NCBI GenBank assembly: GCA_946061315.1 | Contig: CAMGRB010000063.1 | Span: 1 to 7,382, forward strand | Origin: an uncultured Clostridia bacterium | Lineage (GTDB): Bacteria > Bacillota > Clostridia > Oscillospirales > CAG-272 | Length of the DNA: 7,382 bases | Direction of reading: 5' to 3' | Shown here: one piece after another, positions 1 to 5,407 of the stretch | Layout: every line of letters begins with the position of its first letter | Numbering within the stretch: the stretch's first letter is position 1 | Position numbers and translations under genes: made by a program | Notes under the pieces: generated by a model | Database searches by the model: none | Told to the model about the DNA's origin: nothing | The model's input: only the letters and a program-made list of their open reading frames with translations

Positions 1-1067
1 TCGGCGGTCTCGAGGCGGCGTACAGACTCAGGAAGGATCGCGCCGAACAGGAGGCTCTCTGCCTCGATCATAAAGTCTATTTTTGCGGCAAGATCATCGG
101 TATCGCCGTATTTATATGAATTATTCTCGGTAAGGGCAAAAAATCTTGCCGCGGACATCGGGCTGTTTGCTATTATCGGCACAAGACCGCAGGATATTGC
201 TTCAAGGCACGCAATAGATTCTATTTCTGCATATGACGAGCATACAAAAAGGTCGCACGAGTTTATAAGATTGCAGAGCTCTTCCTTCGGGTGAAAGGCG
301 ATAATCGGCGGATTTTTGAGCTTTGCGCCCATTTTTTCTATTTTGTTTTTAAGCGGTCCGTCACCCGCTATGAAAAGCTGTATTTTATCCGAATATTTTG
401 ATTTTGAAATCGCTTTTATAATATCAGCCTGACTTTTTTCCTTGCATATTCTCGCCGTGTTGAGTATAAGAAACTTGTCTTCAAATCCCTGCGGCTTCGG
501 GACGTCGCGGGGTACAAATACGGGGTCTACGCCGTTTGAAATTACACGGAAATCCGATACGTATCCGTTTTCACGGAGCTTTTCCGCAATAAATTCGGTA
601 GGACAGTGTATACACGGCGCATATTTGTAAAAATGGCTGTTGAAAAACTTGTATATTGCACGGTTGACGGTTCGGTTTTTTTCAAGACCGACGTGGCAAC
701 TTAAATTTTCGGGTTGAGCGTGAAAAGCCGTCGTAAACGGCGTGTTCGTTTCAAGGCATATTTTAAGTGCGGCGGTGCCGAGTGAAAAGGGGAGGAGAAT
801 ATGGACAACGTCGCTGTCGTCTATAACCTTTTTAAGAATTTCCTTGTCCGCCTTTGCAAGCTCAACTCCGTTTTCGGCAACGTAGTTGTTAAAAATTTTG
901 AAATCTATAGTATCTACGGAATAGTAGCCTTCTTCATCTATTTTGCTCGGGGAAACCACCTTTACGTCGTGCCCACGCTTTTTGAGATTATCTATAAGTC
1001 GTCTTACCGTTATGGTCGTTCCGTTGTTCTCGCTTCCGAGAACGTCTGCGATTATGGAAATTTTCAT
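1..1067 (-). CDS. GT4-family glycosyltransferase, C-terminus beyond the window
   Basis: The minus-strand frame is open from ATG at 1065-1067 to the window edge, giving 355 residues without a stop. The product begins MKISIIADVLGSENNGTT, a typical Rossmann start of GT-B fold, GT4-type glycosyltransferases. Visible motifs are FHAQPEN (about 115-121), ISNGVDPVF (176-184), the nucleotide-sugar site region AGDGPL (234-239), and an E-x7-E motif with E281 and E289 in EIESIACLE. These predict a retaining transferase that moves a sugar from a nucleotide sugar to an acceptor at the cytoplasmic membrane face. In Clostridia, relatives include diacylglycerol glucosyltransferases and polysaccharide enzymes, but the acceptor cannot be read from the sequence. 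No signal peptide or membrane segment is seen. The start is supported by AAGGAG five bases upstream. The gene lies 88 bp downstream of the hydroxyacid dehydrogenase in the same direction and may be co-transcribed or use its own weak promoter. Confidence 0.88.
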   Translation of the reverse strand, partial: MKISIIADVLGSENNGTTITVRRLIDNLKKRGHDVKVVSPSKIDEEGYYSVDTIDFKIFNNYVAENGVELAKADKEILKKVIDDSDVVHILLPFSLGTAALKICLETNTPFTTAFHAQPENLSCHVGLEKNRTVNRAIYKFFNSHFYKYAPCIHCPTEFIAEKLRENGYVSDFRVISNGVDPVFVPRDVPKPQGFEDKFLILNTARICKEKSQADIIKAISKSKYSDKIQLFIAGDGPLKNKIEKMGAKLKNPPIIAFHPKEELCNLINSCDLFVCSSYAEIESIACLEAISCGLVPIIANSPMSAARFFALTENNSYKYGDTDDLAAKIDFMIEAESLLFGAILPESVRRLETA

Positions 1068-1100
1068 AACTGCTCCTTATTCGATTATATTGTTTATCTT

Positions 1101-1129
1101 ATTTTACCACAAAAGATTGTAAAAATCAA
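1101..1129 (-). promoter_or_regulatory. Candidate sigma-A promoter for the glycosyltransferase gene
   Basis: On the minus strand TTGATT (1124-1129) and TAAAAT (1101-1106) are separated by exactly 17 bases and lie about 35 bases before the glycosyltransferase ATG. Four of six -35 bases and five of six -10 bases match consensus. The -35 box overlaps a short hairpin, so the two calls partly compete. This is an inference from spacing and box quality only. Confidence 0.4.
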
Positions 1130-1131
1130 TC
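1112..1131 (-). terminator. Weak possible terminator after the hydroxyacid dehydrogenase gene
   Basis: The minus strand contains AGATTG, a 7-base loop, CAATCT and then a run of T, about 25 bases after the dehydrogenase stop. The stem is only six AT-rich pairs and the T tract is short, so readthrough into the glycosyltransferase gene is likely. It may have no termination activity. Confidence 0.25.
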
Positions 1132-1155
1132 TCTCGGGCAAAATACCTTAAAAAG

Positions 1156-2103
1156 TCAATTTACCACGTTTTTTTCGTTACCGTCAAGAAATGCGCGGAT
1201 ATTTGAAACCACGGTATCAAAGCATCTTTTTCTCGCCTCGAGCGCACCCCACGCCATGTGCGGAGTAAGGCAGACGTTTTCTTTTTCGAGGAGCTTTGAA
1301 AACGGGTGACTTTTGTCAAACGGCTCGCACGTGTAAACGTCGCACCCAAGCCCTCCTATCTTACCGGAGAGCAGAGCATATGCGGCGTCAGCCTCATTCC
1401 ATACGCCGCCCCTTGCCATGTTTATCACTATTACGTCCTTTTTCATAAGAGCGAAAATATCCTTGTTTATAAGGTCTTTCGTATCTTTCGTAAGAGGGCA
1501 GTGTATTGATATAATATCCGCCTCTTTTGCAAGCGTTTTTATATCGACGCACCGCACGGCAGCGACTGGCGTTCTTTTGTTAACTATTACGTTGCAACCG
1601 AGAGCCGAGGCAACGTTTGCGACTGCTTTTCCTATATTTCCGTATCCTATAATACCCCACGTCTTGCCGTAAAACTCGTGATAAACGGGCACAAGGCGGT
1701 TTGCAATTCCGCTTTCGGAGTATAGCCCCGAGTGAACGAAATCGCGGTACTCCCCGAGGTGCGTCATAAGATAGCACGCAACGGAGGCGGTTACCTGCGC
1801 AACGCAGAAGGAGGAGTACGACGGGGTGTTTGCCACCTTTATACCCCTTTCGGCACAGTATTTTACGTCTATATTGTCATATCCCGTTGCCGTTATACAA
1901 ATAAGCTTAAGCTTTTCGGCAGAGCATAATACCTCACCGTTCATTTTTACCTTGTTTACGATAACTGTATCCGCGTTCTTTATTCGCTCTGCCACGTCAC
2001 ACGGGGCGGTTTTTTCGTATATTTTTACCTCTCCGAAGGAATTGAGTGCGGAAAAGTCAATATCATCTCCGAGAGTGGATGCGTCAAGCATAACAATAAG
2101 CAT
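1156..2103 (-). CDS. D-2-hydroxyacid dehydrogenase (glycerate dehydrogenase/hydroxypyruvate reductase-like)
   Basis: A complete 315-residue protein, the usual length for single-subunit NAD(P)-dependent D-2-hydroxyacid dehydrogenases. The N-terminal substrate-binding part includes ITATGYDNIDV (70-80) and the ANTPSYSS segment (91-98). The nucleotide-binding domain has GYGNIG (153-158), the GxGxxG loop. The catalytic residues of the family are present: R231 in INMARGG, E260 in DVYTCEP and H282 in TPHMAWG. The enzyme should interconvert a 2-keto acid and its D-2-hydroxy acid in the cytosol. The overall pattern (HPLTKDT-like region near 201, CEPFDKSHPF near 259) resembles glycerate/hydroxypyruvate enzymes, but substrate choice in this family is not safely predictable. 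After the second beta strand the sequence reads VNKRTP rather than an acidic residue, which may favour NADP over NAD. A GAGG site lies seven bases before the ATG. It is transcribed divergently from smpB and precedes the glycosyltransferase gene. Confidence 0.93.
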   Translation of the reverse strand: MLIVMLDASTLGDDIDFSALNSFGEVKIYEKTAPCDVAERIKNADTVIVNKVKMNGEVLCSAEKLKLICITATGYDNIDVKYCAERGIKVANTPSYSSFCVAQVTASVACYLMTHLGEYRDFVHSGLYSESGIANRLVPVYHEFYGKTWGIIGYGNIGKAVANVASALGCNVIVNKRTPVAAVRCVDIKTLAKEADIISIHCPLTKDTKDLINKDIFALMKKDVIVINMARGGVWNEADAAYALLSGKIGGLGCDVYTCEPFDKSHPFSKLLEKENVCLTPHMAWGALEARKRCFDTVVSNIRAFLDGNEKNVVN

Positions 2104-2136
2104 ATAAAAACCTCTTTTTTATTTTGTCTTAACGGT

Positions 2137-2165
2137 ATTTTATCACATTATAATATTTTTGTCAA
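2137..2165 (-). promoter_or_regulatory. Sigma-A promoter of the hydroxyacid dehydrogenase gene
   Basis: Read on the minus strand, a perfect TTGACA -35 (2160-2165) is followed after 17 bases by TAAAAT (2137-2142), with TGA directly before the -10 (extended -10 type). It lies about 34 bases before the dehydrogenase ATG. It is arranged back to back with the smpB promoter: the two -35 boxes are 18 bases apart. Confidence 0.75.
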
Positions 2166-2175
2166 ATACGACAAA
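2158..2175. promoter_or_regulatory. Small inverted repeat between divergent promoters
   Basis: TTTGTC and GACAAA form a perfect 6-bp inverted repeat around a 6-base spacer. It covers the -35 box of the minus-strand promoter and ends nine bases before the smpB -35 box. The position would suit a regulator acting on both genes, but the repeat is short and AT-rich and could be chance. Confidence 0.25.
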
Positions 2176-2183
2176 TTACGCTA

Positions 2184-2212
2184 TTGCAAAAAAAATAAAA
2201 GTGTGTTATACT
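2184..2212 (+). promoter_or_regulatory. Extended -10 sigma-A promoter of smpB
   Basis: TTGCAA (2184-2189) and TATACT (2207-2212) are separated by 17 bases, and TG-N precedes the -10 box. Transcription would begin near 2219, about 30 bases before the smpB ATG. It is the only good plus-strand promoter seen before ssrA, so it probably drives smpB, the acyltransferase gene and ssrA. Confidence 0.72.
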
Positions 2213-2249
2213 TGTATAGCCGATTAAAAGTGCAAAGGAGGTTAAAGCC

Positions 2250-2720
2250 ATGGCTGAAAAAAGCGTAAAGATAATAGCGCAGAACAGAAAAGCGTATCAC
2301 GATTATTTCGTCATCGAAAAATACGAGGCGGGCATCGCTCTCTTTGGTACGGAAGTTAAATCCTTACGGCTCGGTCAGGTAAACCTGAAAGACTCCTTTT
2401 GCAGAGTTTATAACGGCGAACTCTATGCTCTCGGCGTTCATATAAGCCCCTACGAAAAGGGCAATATATACAACAAAGACGCATTGCGTGAAAAGAAGCT
2501 TCTTATGCACAAAAGAGAGATATTAAAGCTGTCCATGCAGATGAACCGCGACGGTTATTCGCTCATACCTTTGTCCCTTTATTTTTCGGGCTCGCACGTC
2601 AAGGTTGAGCTTGGCGTTTGCAAGGGTAAAAAGCTTTACGACAAGCGTGAGAGCGACGCAAAGCGCACGGCGCAGAGGACTATTGAGAGGGTATCAAAGG
2701 GAGGCTCGGGCGATGAGTGA
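2250..2720 (+). CDS. smpB: SsrA-binding protein SmpB
   Basis: A complete 156-residue protein of normal SmpB length. SmpB is the small OB-fold protein that binds the tRNA-like domain of tmRNA, places it in the A site of a stalled ribosome and mimics the missing codon-anticodon stem. Family blocks are all visible: [18 protein letters not shown] (12-29), [17 protein letters not shown] (33-49), [14 protein letters not shown] (64-77), KLLMHKREI (83-91), [12 protein letters not shown] (101-112) and [18 protein letters not shown] (118-135). The basic C-terminal tail ([13 protein letters not shown], 138-150) is the segment that folds into the mRNA channel. AAAGGAGG (2234-2241) sits eight bases before the ATG. 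Its last codons overlap the next gene by eight bases, and its partner RNA ssrA begins about 0.9 kb downstream on the same strand, a common smpB-ssrA pairing. Confidence 0.98.
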   Translation: MAEKSVKIIAQNRKAYHDYFVIEKYEAGIALFGTEVKSLRLGQVNLKDSFCRVYNGELYALGVHISPYEKGNIYNKDALREKKLLMHKREILKLSMQMNRDGYSLIPLSLYFSGSHVKVELGVCKGKKLYDKRESDAKRTAQRTIERVSKGGSGDE

Positions 2721-3603
2721 TATGAAAGATTATCTTAAAGACTTTTTTGCGCGTTTCGATTATCCAAAAGACGCCGCAGGCGAACTTACGGCGGCATACA
2801 CCGATATTTCTAAAAAATGCCCCGCGCTTCTTGACGAAATTCTTAAAACGTACGAGGGTGACTGCAACTGTGATTACGGCAATATCTTAAAAATTGCCGA
2901 GGAAATATCGGAGGTTACGGGTATTCACGAATACACCGTAAAGCTTCTTGTTTTCATCTGCCTTTCAAAGAGATTAAAGGAGCTTTACACAAAGAGGGGT
3001 ATATCCGAGGCGATATGGTACGACACCGTGTGCGACCTGAAATATAAACTCTACGAATGTCGGGACGTTTACGGTATAAACGGCACTTTTGTCGCTGGCT
3101 GGTTCGGAGGATTTTTCAGCTTAAATCGTTTTGCTCTCGGAAGGTTTCAGTTTGAAATCGGAAAATTCAATCACAATTATAAGAAGGACGGCAAGGAGCT
3201 CTTTCCCGACTCGGACGTTGTGTTCGTCCATATCCCGAGAACCAAGACAAGACTTGAAAAGGATATCTGCGATAAATCTTATAAAATGGCAGAGGAGTTT
3301 TTCGCCTCGCACTTTGTGAGCACTCCTCTTGCATTTGCGTGCCATTCGTGGCTTCTTTATCCCGAGAACGAAAATCTTTTTCCGAAAGGCTCCAATTCGC
3401 TTCGCTTTATGCAAGAATACGATATAATAGAATCGGGAGAATACGGAGATGACAACCCGGATCTCTGGCGTCTTTTCGATATGAACTATAACGGAGATCC
3501 AGACTCTTTGCCGGGAGATTCATCCTTGCGCAGAGCATATAAAAATCACTTGAAAAACGGCGGGAAAACAGGCTGGGGCTTCGGGGTTTTCTTTCCCCGA
3601 TAA
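2713..3603 (+). CDS. Predicted acyltransferase-like protein (NAT_N/GNAT_C type) between smpB and ssrA
   Basis: A 296-residue protein whose ATG overlaps the end of smpB in another frame. GGGAGG eight bases upstream supports this start over in-frame codons further upstream inside smpB. The N-terminal third is helical and acidic. The middle holds [13 protein letters not shown] (101-113), [23 protein letters not shown] (126-148 region), then [11 protein letters not shown] (170-180). The C-terminal part has [20 protein letters not shown] (208-227) followed by [13 protein letters not shown] recognise this order (VHIP, then CHSWLL, then S-N-x-x-RF) as the N-acyltransferase N-terminal plus GNAT-like C-terminal family of Clostridia and Actinobacteria. 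Members are annotated only as acyltransferase-domain proteins and their substrate is not known to me. No signal peptide or membrane helix is seen. Overlap with smpB implies translational coupling, and only 30 bases separate its stop from tmRNA. A role in ribosome rescue is therefore suggested by context alone. Confidence 0.85.
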   Translation: MSDMKDYLKDFFARFDYPKDAAGELTAAYTDISKKCPALLDEILKTYEGDCNCDYGNILKIAEEISEVTGIHEYTVKLLVFICLSKRLKELYTKRGISEAIWYDTVCDLKYKLYECRDVYGINGTFVAGWFGGFFSLNRFALGRFQFEIGKFNHNYKKDGKELFPDSDVVFVHIPRTKTRLEKDICDKSYKMAEEFFASHFVSTPLAFACHSWLLYPENENLFPKGSNSLRFMQEYDIIESGEYGDDNPDLWRLFDMNYNGDPDSLPGDSSLRRAYKNHLKNGGKTGWGFGVFFPR

Positions 3604-3606
3604 CCC

Positions 3607-3624
3607 ATTTTCCTGCGGGAAAAT
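3607..3624 (+). other. Short hairpin just before the tmRNA 5' end
   Basis: ATTTTCC, a TGCG loop and GGAAAAT form a perfect 7-bp stem that ends nine bases before the mature tmRNA start. It has no T tract and so is unlikely to terminate transcription. It could help present the precursor for RNase P cleavage at the tmRNA 5' end. The function is inferred from position only. Confidence 0.4.
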
Positions 3625-3633
3625 ACTTCATAT

Positions 3634-4023
3634 GGGCTCGTAATGGTTTCGACGGGGATTTTGAGGTATGATAAGCGTGGCGGGCTGACTGACCCGTATA
3701 ACGGTCAAATTAAAAATTAAACGACAACAGACAAGTTGCAATGGCTGCCTAAACGATTCTCCCTCGGGAGAGCCGTTTGGCAGTGCCGTGGCTTTTAAGC
3801 CACCCGTTCCCTGCGGATAACTGCGACCGCAGAGCGAGCGTCAAGGAGCAGTGAACCTGAACCGAGAGTTGCGCCCGTATCGGTCAGGCATAAGAGCGCT
3901 ACGGTCTTTTTTGAGTCTGTCAATCGACGCATAAAAGAGGGAAGACACAAAGATTGACTGTCCACGAAGAAAGTCATATCAACGAATTTTCGGACAGGGG
4001 TTCGACTCCCCTCGAGTCCACCA
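3634..4023 (+). ncRNA. ssrA: tmRNA (transfer-messenger RNA)
   Basis: A one-piece tmRNA of about 390 nt. It acts with SmpB to release stalled ribosomes and add a degradation tag. The 5' end GGGCTCG and 3' CGAGTCC form the acceptor stem; its third pair is G-U, the identity element for alanyl-tRNA synthetase. The conserved GTAATGGTTTCGACGG block follows the 5' strand, and the 3' part carries the T-arm (AGGGG, TTCGACT, CCCCT), discriminator A4020 and an encoded CCA (4021-4023). The middle holds the tag frame and hairpin/pseudoknot-like stems, for example around 3752-3802 (GATTCTCCCTCGGGAGAGCC, TGCCGTGGCTTTTAAGCCAC). No promoter is visible in the 30-base gap after the acyltransferase gene, so the RNA is probably cut from an smpB operon transcript. 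The antisense strand of the T-arm reads GSRTPV, a familiar spurious protein motif. Confidence 0.97.
3723..3752 (+). other. tmRNA tag-peptide reading frame
   Basis: The frame GAC AAC AGA CAA GTT GCA ATG GCT GCC TAA encodes DNRQVAMAA, giving A-DNRQVAMAA after the alanine carried by tmRNA. GAC is chosen as the resume codon because the preceding TTAAAC has A at position -4, matching the TTAGTC|GCA arrangement of E. coli, and because an in-frame TAA lies a few codons upstream. An alternative resume codon would add N or LN at the start. The tag ends in MAA instead of the commoner LAA, still compatible with recognition by Clp-type proteases. Confidence 0.8.
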
Positions 4024-4060
4024 AAAGAAAAAGAGGCACACCGTGCCTCTTTTTCTTTTG
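4022..4060 (+). terminator. Strong intrinsic terminator of ssrA
   Basis: A perfect 18-bp stem (4022-4039 with 4043-4060) closes a 3-base ACC loop; its GC-rich top is AGAGGCAC/GTGCCTCT and its base is A-rich/T-rich, giving the T tract TTTTTCTTTT. The outermost stem bases are the last two bases of the tmRNA CCA end, so the terminator directly abuts the mature RNA and must be removed by 3' processing. The A-rich left side means it could also work on the opposite strand. Confidence 0.92.
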
Positions 4061-4088
4061 CATGAATGAAAAGTGAGGGGAGTCGAAC
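4060..4088 (+). repeat. Box following the ssrA terminator, copy 1 of a direct repeat
   Basis: The sequence GCATGAATGAAAAGTGAGGG and its continuation match 22 of 29 positions at 5256-5284, where they again directly follow an intrinsic terminator. The best core is 17 of 20. The last 14 bases of copy 1 (GAGGGGAGTCGAAC) are also an exact inverted copy of the tmRNA T-arm region 4000-4013. The two copies are 1196 bp apart and flank the leucine-rich-repeat-like gene. Confidence 0.6.
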
Positions 4089-4093
4089 GAGAG

Positions 4094-4128
4094 CGTTAAA
4101 AAAACAACTCGGGGAGTTGTTTTTAGCG
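4094..4128 (+). terminator. Interior hairpin 1, terminator-like
   Basis: AAAAACAACTC, a GGG loop and GAGTTGTTTTT give 11 perfect pairs, extended by four more pairs (one G-T) beyond a 2-base bulge at the base. The GC-containing CAACTC/GAGTTG top followed by TTTTT fits an intrinsic terminator and, with the A tract on the other side, could act on both strands. As ssrA already has a terminator upstream, it would more likely stop antisense or readthrough transcription, or simply be part of the repeat fold. Confidence 0.5.
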
Positions 4129-4137
4129 ATGACCGAA

Positions 4138-4189
4138 GATTTTTGCAAGGCACAAACAAAAAATACGCACAAATTGCCTTGCAAAAATC
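4138..4189. repeat. Interior hairpin 2, perfect 15-bp inverted repeat
   Basis: GATTTTTGCAAGGCA (4138-4152) and TGCCTTGCAAAAATC (4175-4189) are perfect inverted copies around a 22-base A-rich loop. The stem is too long and precise to be chance. It forms the second arm of the structured element between the two tmRNA-end copies. Confidence 0.75.
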
Positions 4190-4253
4190 AAGAGCAAGCT
4201 CCCCTCGAGTCCACCTCACTTTTAATCTCAAAAAAACTGTTCAGATACACCTG

Positions 4254-4282
4254 TTGACAAAGTTTGTTCTCTATGCTAAAAT
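4254..4282 (+). promoter_or_regulatory. Sigma-A promoter of the leucine-rich-repeat-like gene
   Basis: A perfect TTGACA (4254-4259), a 17-base spacer ending in TGC, and TAAAAT (4277-4282) form an extended -10 promoter. The transcript would start near 4289, leaving a leader of under 20 bases. It lies 31 bases after the end of the structured element, so the downstream gene is an independent unit. Confidence 0.8.
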
Positions 4283-4306
4283 ATAGATACATAGGGTGGT
4301 GGTAAA

Positions 4307-5206
4307 ATGTGCGATTGGAAAACTCCCGATGACTACAAAGGGGAAGAGTTAAATTATCATTGTAATTATGAAATCAGACAGGATGTCGGATGCACTCAAA
4401 AATTTCTTGATTTGGGGTTTTTGAAAAATTCTCGTTGGGATATTTATGCCGAATATAAGACGCTTTGTAAGAATTGCCCGCATTTCACAGAAGACGTAGG
4501 AATATATTTCGGCAACGGGCATTATACTGATAATTTTCAAAATAAAGATACGATTTGGTGCATCGGAAAAATATCAGACCAAAGCGAGCTACTACAGTTA
4601 GTATCAAATATTACGCAGACCGTCAAAGCGGTTTTTATTGATGATATTCGTATTGAAAATCTTTTTGCTCTGGAAAAATTTGAATCATTGGAGTGCGTCG
4701 TTATCGGCTACTGTCCAAAACTGATTCATTTTTGGGACTTTTCTCACACTCCGCATTTTAAGGTGTTGGAATATATGGCAAACCCGCGCTTGACCGATAT
4801 TTCCGAAATTGGCACTGCGGAAAGCTTGGAATACTTCGGAATAAACACCTCGGTATCAAAAGAAAGTTTGAATTATATTGATTCATTTTATCCTCTGACC
4901 AAATTAAAAAACCTCAAAGAACTATCCTTGAACGCAACAATGTGTTCTGACAACAATATAGACAATTTGATAAATATTCCTAATCTTCGCAAGCTGTGGA
5001 TATCTCCGCATACATTTTCGACAGAAGATTTTGCAAAATTTGAAGCATTGAAATTCAAAATTTACGATGAATATGGAATTTATCAAAATGGTGACGATTA
5101 TGTTCGTCCGCTTGGTAAAGGCGCAAGATCATTTCGCTCCGAAGAATCAAAGGATAAATTCAAAAAAATCTATCTTGAAAAGATGTTAAAATACAAAGAG
5201 CATTAG
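4307..5206 (+). CDS. Orphan leucine-rich-repeat-like protein
   Basis: A complete 299-residue protein that I cannot assign to a characterised family. The N-terminal 60 residues hold several cysteines (C2, C19, C29 and the C54-x2-C57 pair in LCKNCPHF), possibly a small metal-binding or redox site. From about 105 to 250 there are irregular leucine-rich strands: FESLECVVIGYCPKL (125-139), FKVLEYMANPRLTDISEIG (151-169), ESLEYFGIN (172-180), LKNLKELSLNA (200-210) and IPNLRKLWIS (224-233). The C-terminus is basic and lysine-rich (SKDKFKKIYLEKMLKYKEH). No signal peptide or membrane helix is seen, so it is likely cytosolic and may bind a protein partner. AGGGTGG lies seven bases before the ATG. It is monocistronic, with its own promoter and terminator, is more AT-rich in codon choice than smpB or xylA, and sits between repeats beside ssrA, all of which fit acquisition by transfer. 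Confidence 0.8.
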   Translation: MCDWKTPDDYKGEELNYHCNYEIRQDVGCTQKFLDLGFLKNSRWDIYAEYKTLCKNCPHFTEDVGIYFGNGHYTDNFQNKDTIWCIGKISDQSELLQLVSNITQTVKAVFIDDIRIENLFALEKFESLECVVIGYCPKLIHFWDFSHTPHFKVLEYMANPRLTDISEIGTAESLEYFGINTSVSKESLNYIDSFYPLTKLKNLKELSLNATMCSDNNIDNLINIPNLRKLWISPHTFSTEDFAKFEALKFKIYDEYGIYQNGDDYVRPLGKGARSFRSEESKDKFKKIYLEKMLKYKEH

Positions 5207-5224
5207 ACAAATAGCGACAATGCC

Positions 5225-5250
5225 AAAGGACACCATAGTGTGTCCTTTTT
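5225..5250 (+). terminator. Intrinsic terminator of the leucine-rich-repeat-like gene
   Basis: AAAGGACAC (5225-5233), a 6-base loop and GTGTCCTTT (5240-5248), then further T, form a 9-bp stem with T tract 18 bases after the gene's stop codon. It has the same design and the same downstream box as the ssrA terminator. Confidence 0.88.
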
Positions 5251-5255
5251 ACTTT

Positions 5256-5284
5256 GCACGAACGAAAAGAGAGGGTACTCAAAT
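5256..5284 (+). repeat. Box following the second terminator, copy 2 of the direct repeat
   Basis: GCACGAACGAAAAGAGAGGG and the bases after it align with 4060-4088 at 22 of 29 positions without gaps. The T-arm-like part is degenerate here (GAGGGTACTCAAAT instead of GAGGGGAGTCGAAC), and the following hairpins of the first element are absent. This looks like a truncated or decayed copy of the same element. Confidence 0.6.
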
Positions 5285-5355
5285 AAGCACATGCCACCGA
5301 GAATTTTGAGGTAAAAAGTAATAGTGAAAACGAAATAAGTGAAAGCTACATTGGT

Positions 5356-5391
5356 TTGGTTACACCCTGAAAATTACTGTTATAATTTCAG
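5356..5391 (+). promoter_or_regulatory. Possible upstream promoter overlapped by an imperfect palindrome
   Basis: TATAAT (5381-5386) preceded by TGT is a consensus extended -10; a weak TTGGTT (5356-5361) lies 19 bases upstream. CTGAAA (5367-5372) and TTTCAG (5386-5391) are inverted copies that flank and overlap this -10. It could be a second xylA promoter under an operator, or the start of a small RNA. The long 175-base distance to xylA makes it uncertain. Confidence 0.35.
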
Positions 5392-5407
5392 AAAAGCATA
5401 AGCAATC

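Larger units (their letters stand above)
4069..4223 (+). repeat. Structured element bounded by copies of the tmRNA 3' end
   Basis: AAAAGTGAGG (4069-4078) and CCTCACTTTT (4214-4223) are perfect 10-bp inverted ends. Inside the left end, GAGGGGAGTCGAAC (4075-4088) is an exact inverted copy of tmRNA 4000-4013. Inside the right end, CTCCCCTCGAGTCCACC (4199-4215) is an exact direct copy of tmRNA 4006-4022, the T-arm 3' strand, acceptor strand and start of CCA. The interior holds two further hairpins, so the whole could fold as a three-way junction. I see no credible gene in it: the open frame across 4066-4257 has no ribosome-binding site and mirrors the repeat. It may be an attachment-site duplication from integration at ssrA, a MITE-like repeat with tRNA-derived ends, or a structured RNA. 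The copies are seen directly; origin and role are inferred. Confidence 0.65.

Noticed and set aside
801..1151. Plus-strand 116-residue open frame
   Set aside because: It is the antisense of the glycosyltransferase gene, which has clear family motifs and a ribosome-binding site.
2605..2712. Upstream extension of the acyltransferase gene from ATG 2605
   Set aside because: It would lie entirely inside smpB in another frame and reads as low-quality sequence; ATG 2713 has a well-placed GGGAGG.
3571..3633. Independent ssrA promoter
   Set aside because: AATACT near 3622 could be a -10, but no acceptable -35 lies 16-18 bases upstream.
3795..4231. Minus-strand open frames across ssrA and its terminator, containing GSRTPV
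   Set aside because: They are antisense to the tmRNA T-arm; this motif is a well-known artefact of translating tRNA and tmRNA 3' ends, and no ribosome-binding site fits.
4066..4257. Plus-strand 63-residue open frame over the structured element
   Set aside because: It lies wholly on the repeats and hairpins, has no ribosome-binding site and its stop overlaps the next gene's -35 box (TTGACA).
4022..5284. CRISPR array or tandem repeat
   Set aside because: There are only two dispersed box copies and several hairpins, with no regular repeat-spacer periodicity and no cas gene.
5336..5400. Short frame reading VKATLVWLHPENYCYNF
   Set aside because: Under 25 codons, GTG start, no ribosome-binding site and no recognised family; treated as non-coding.
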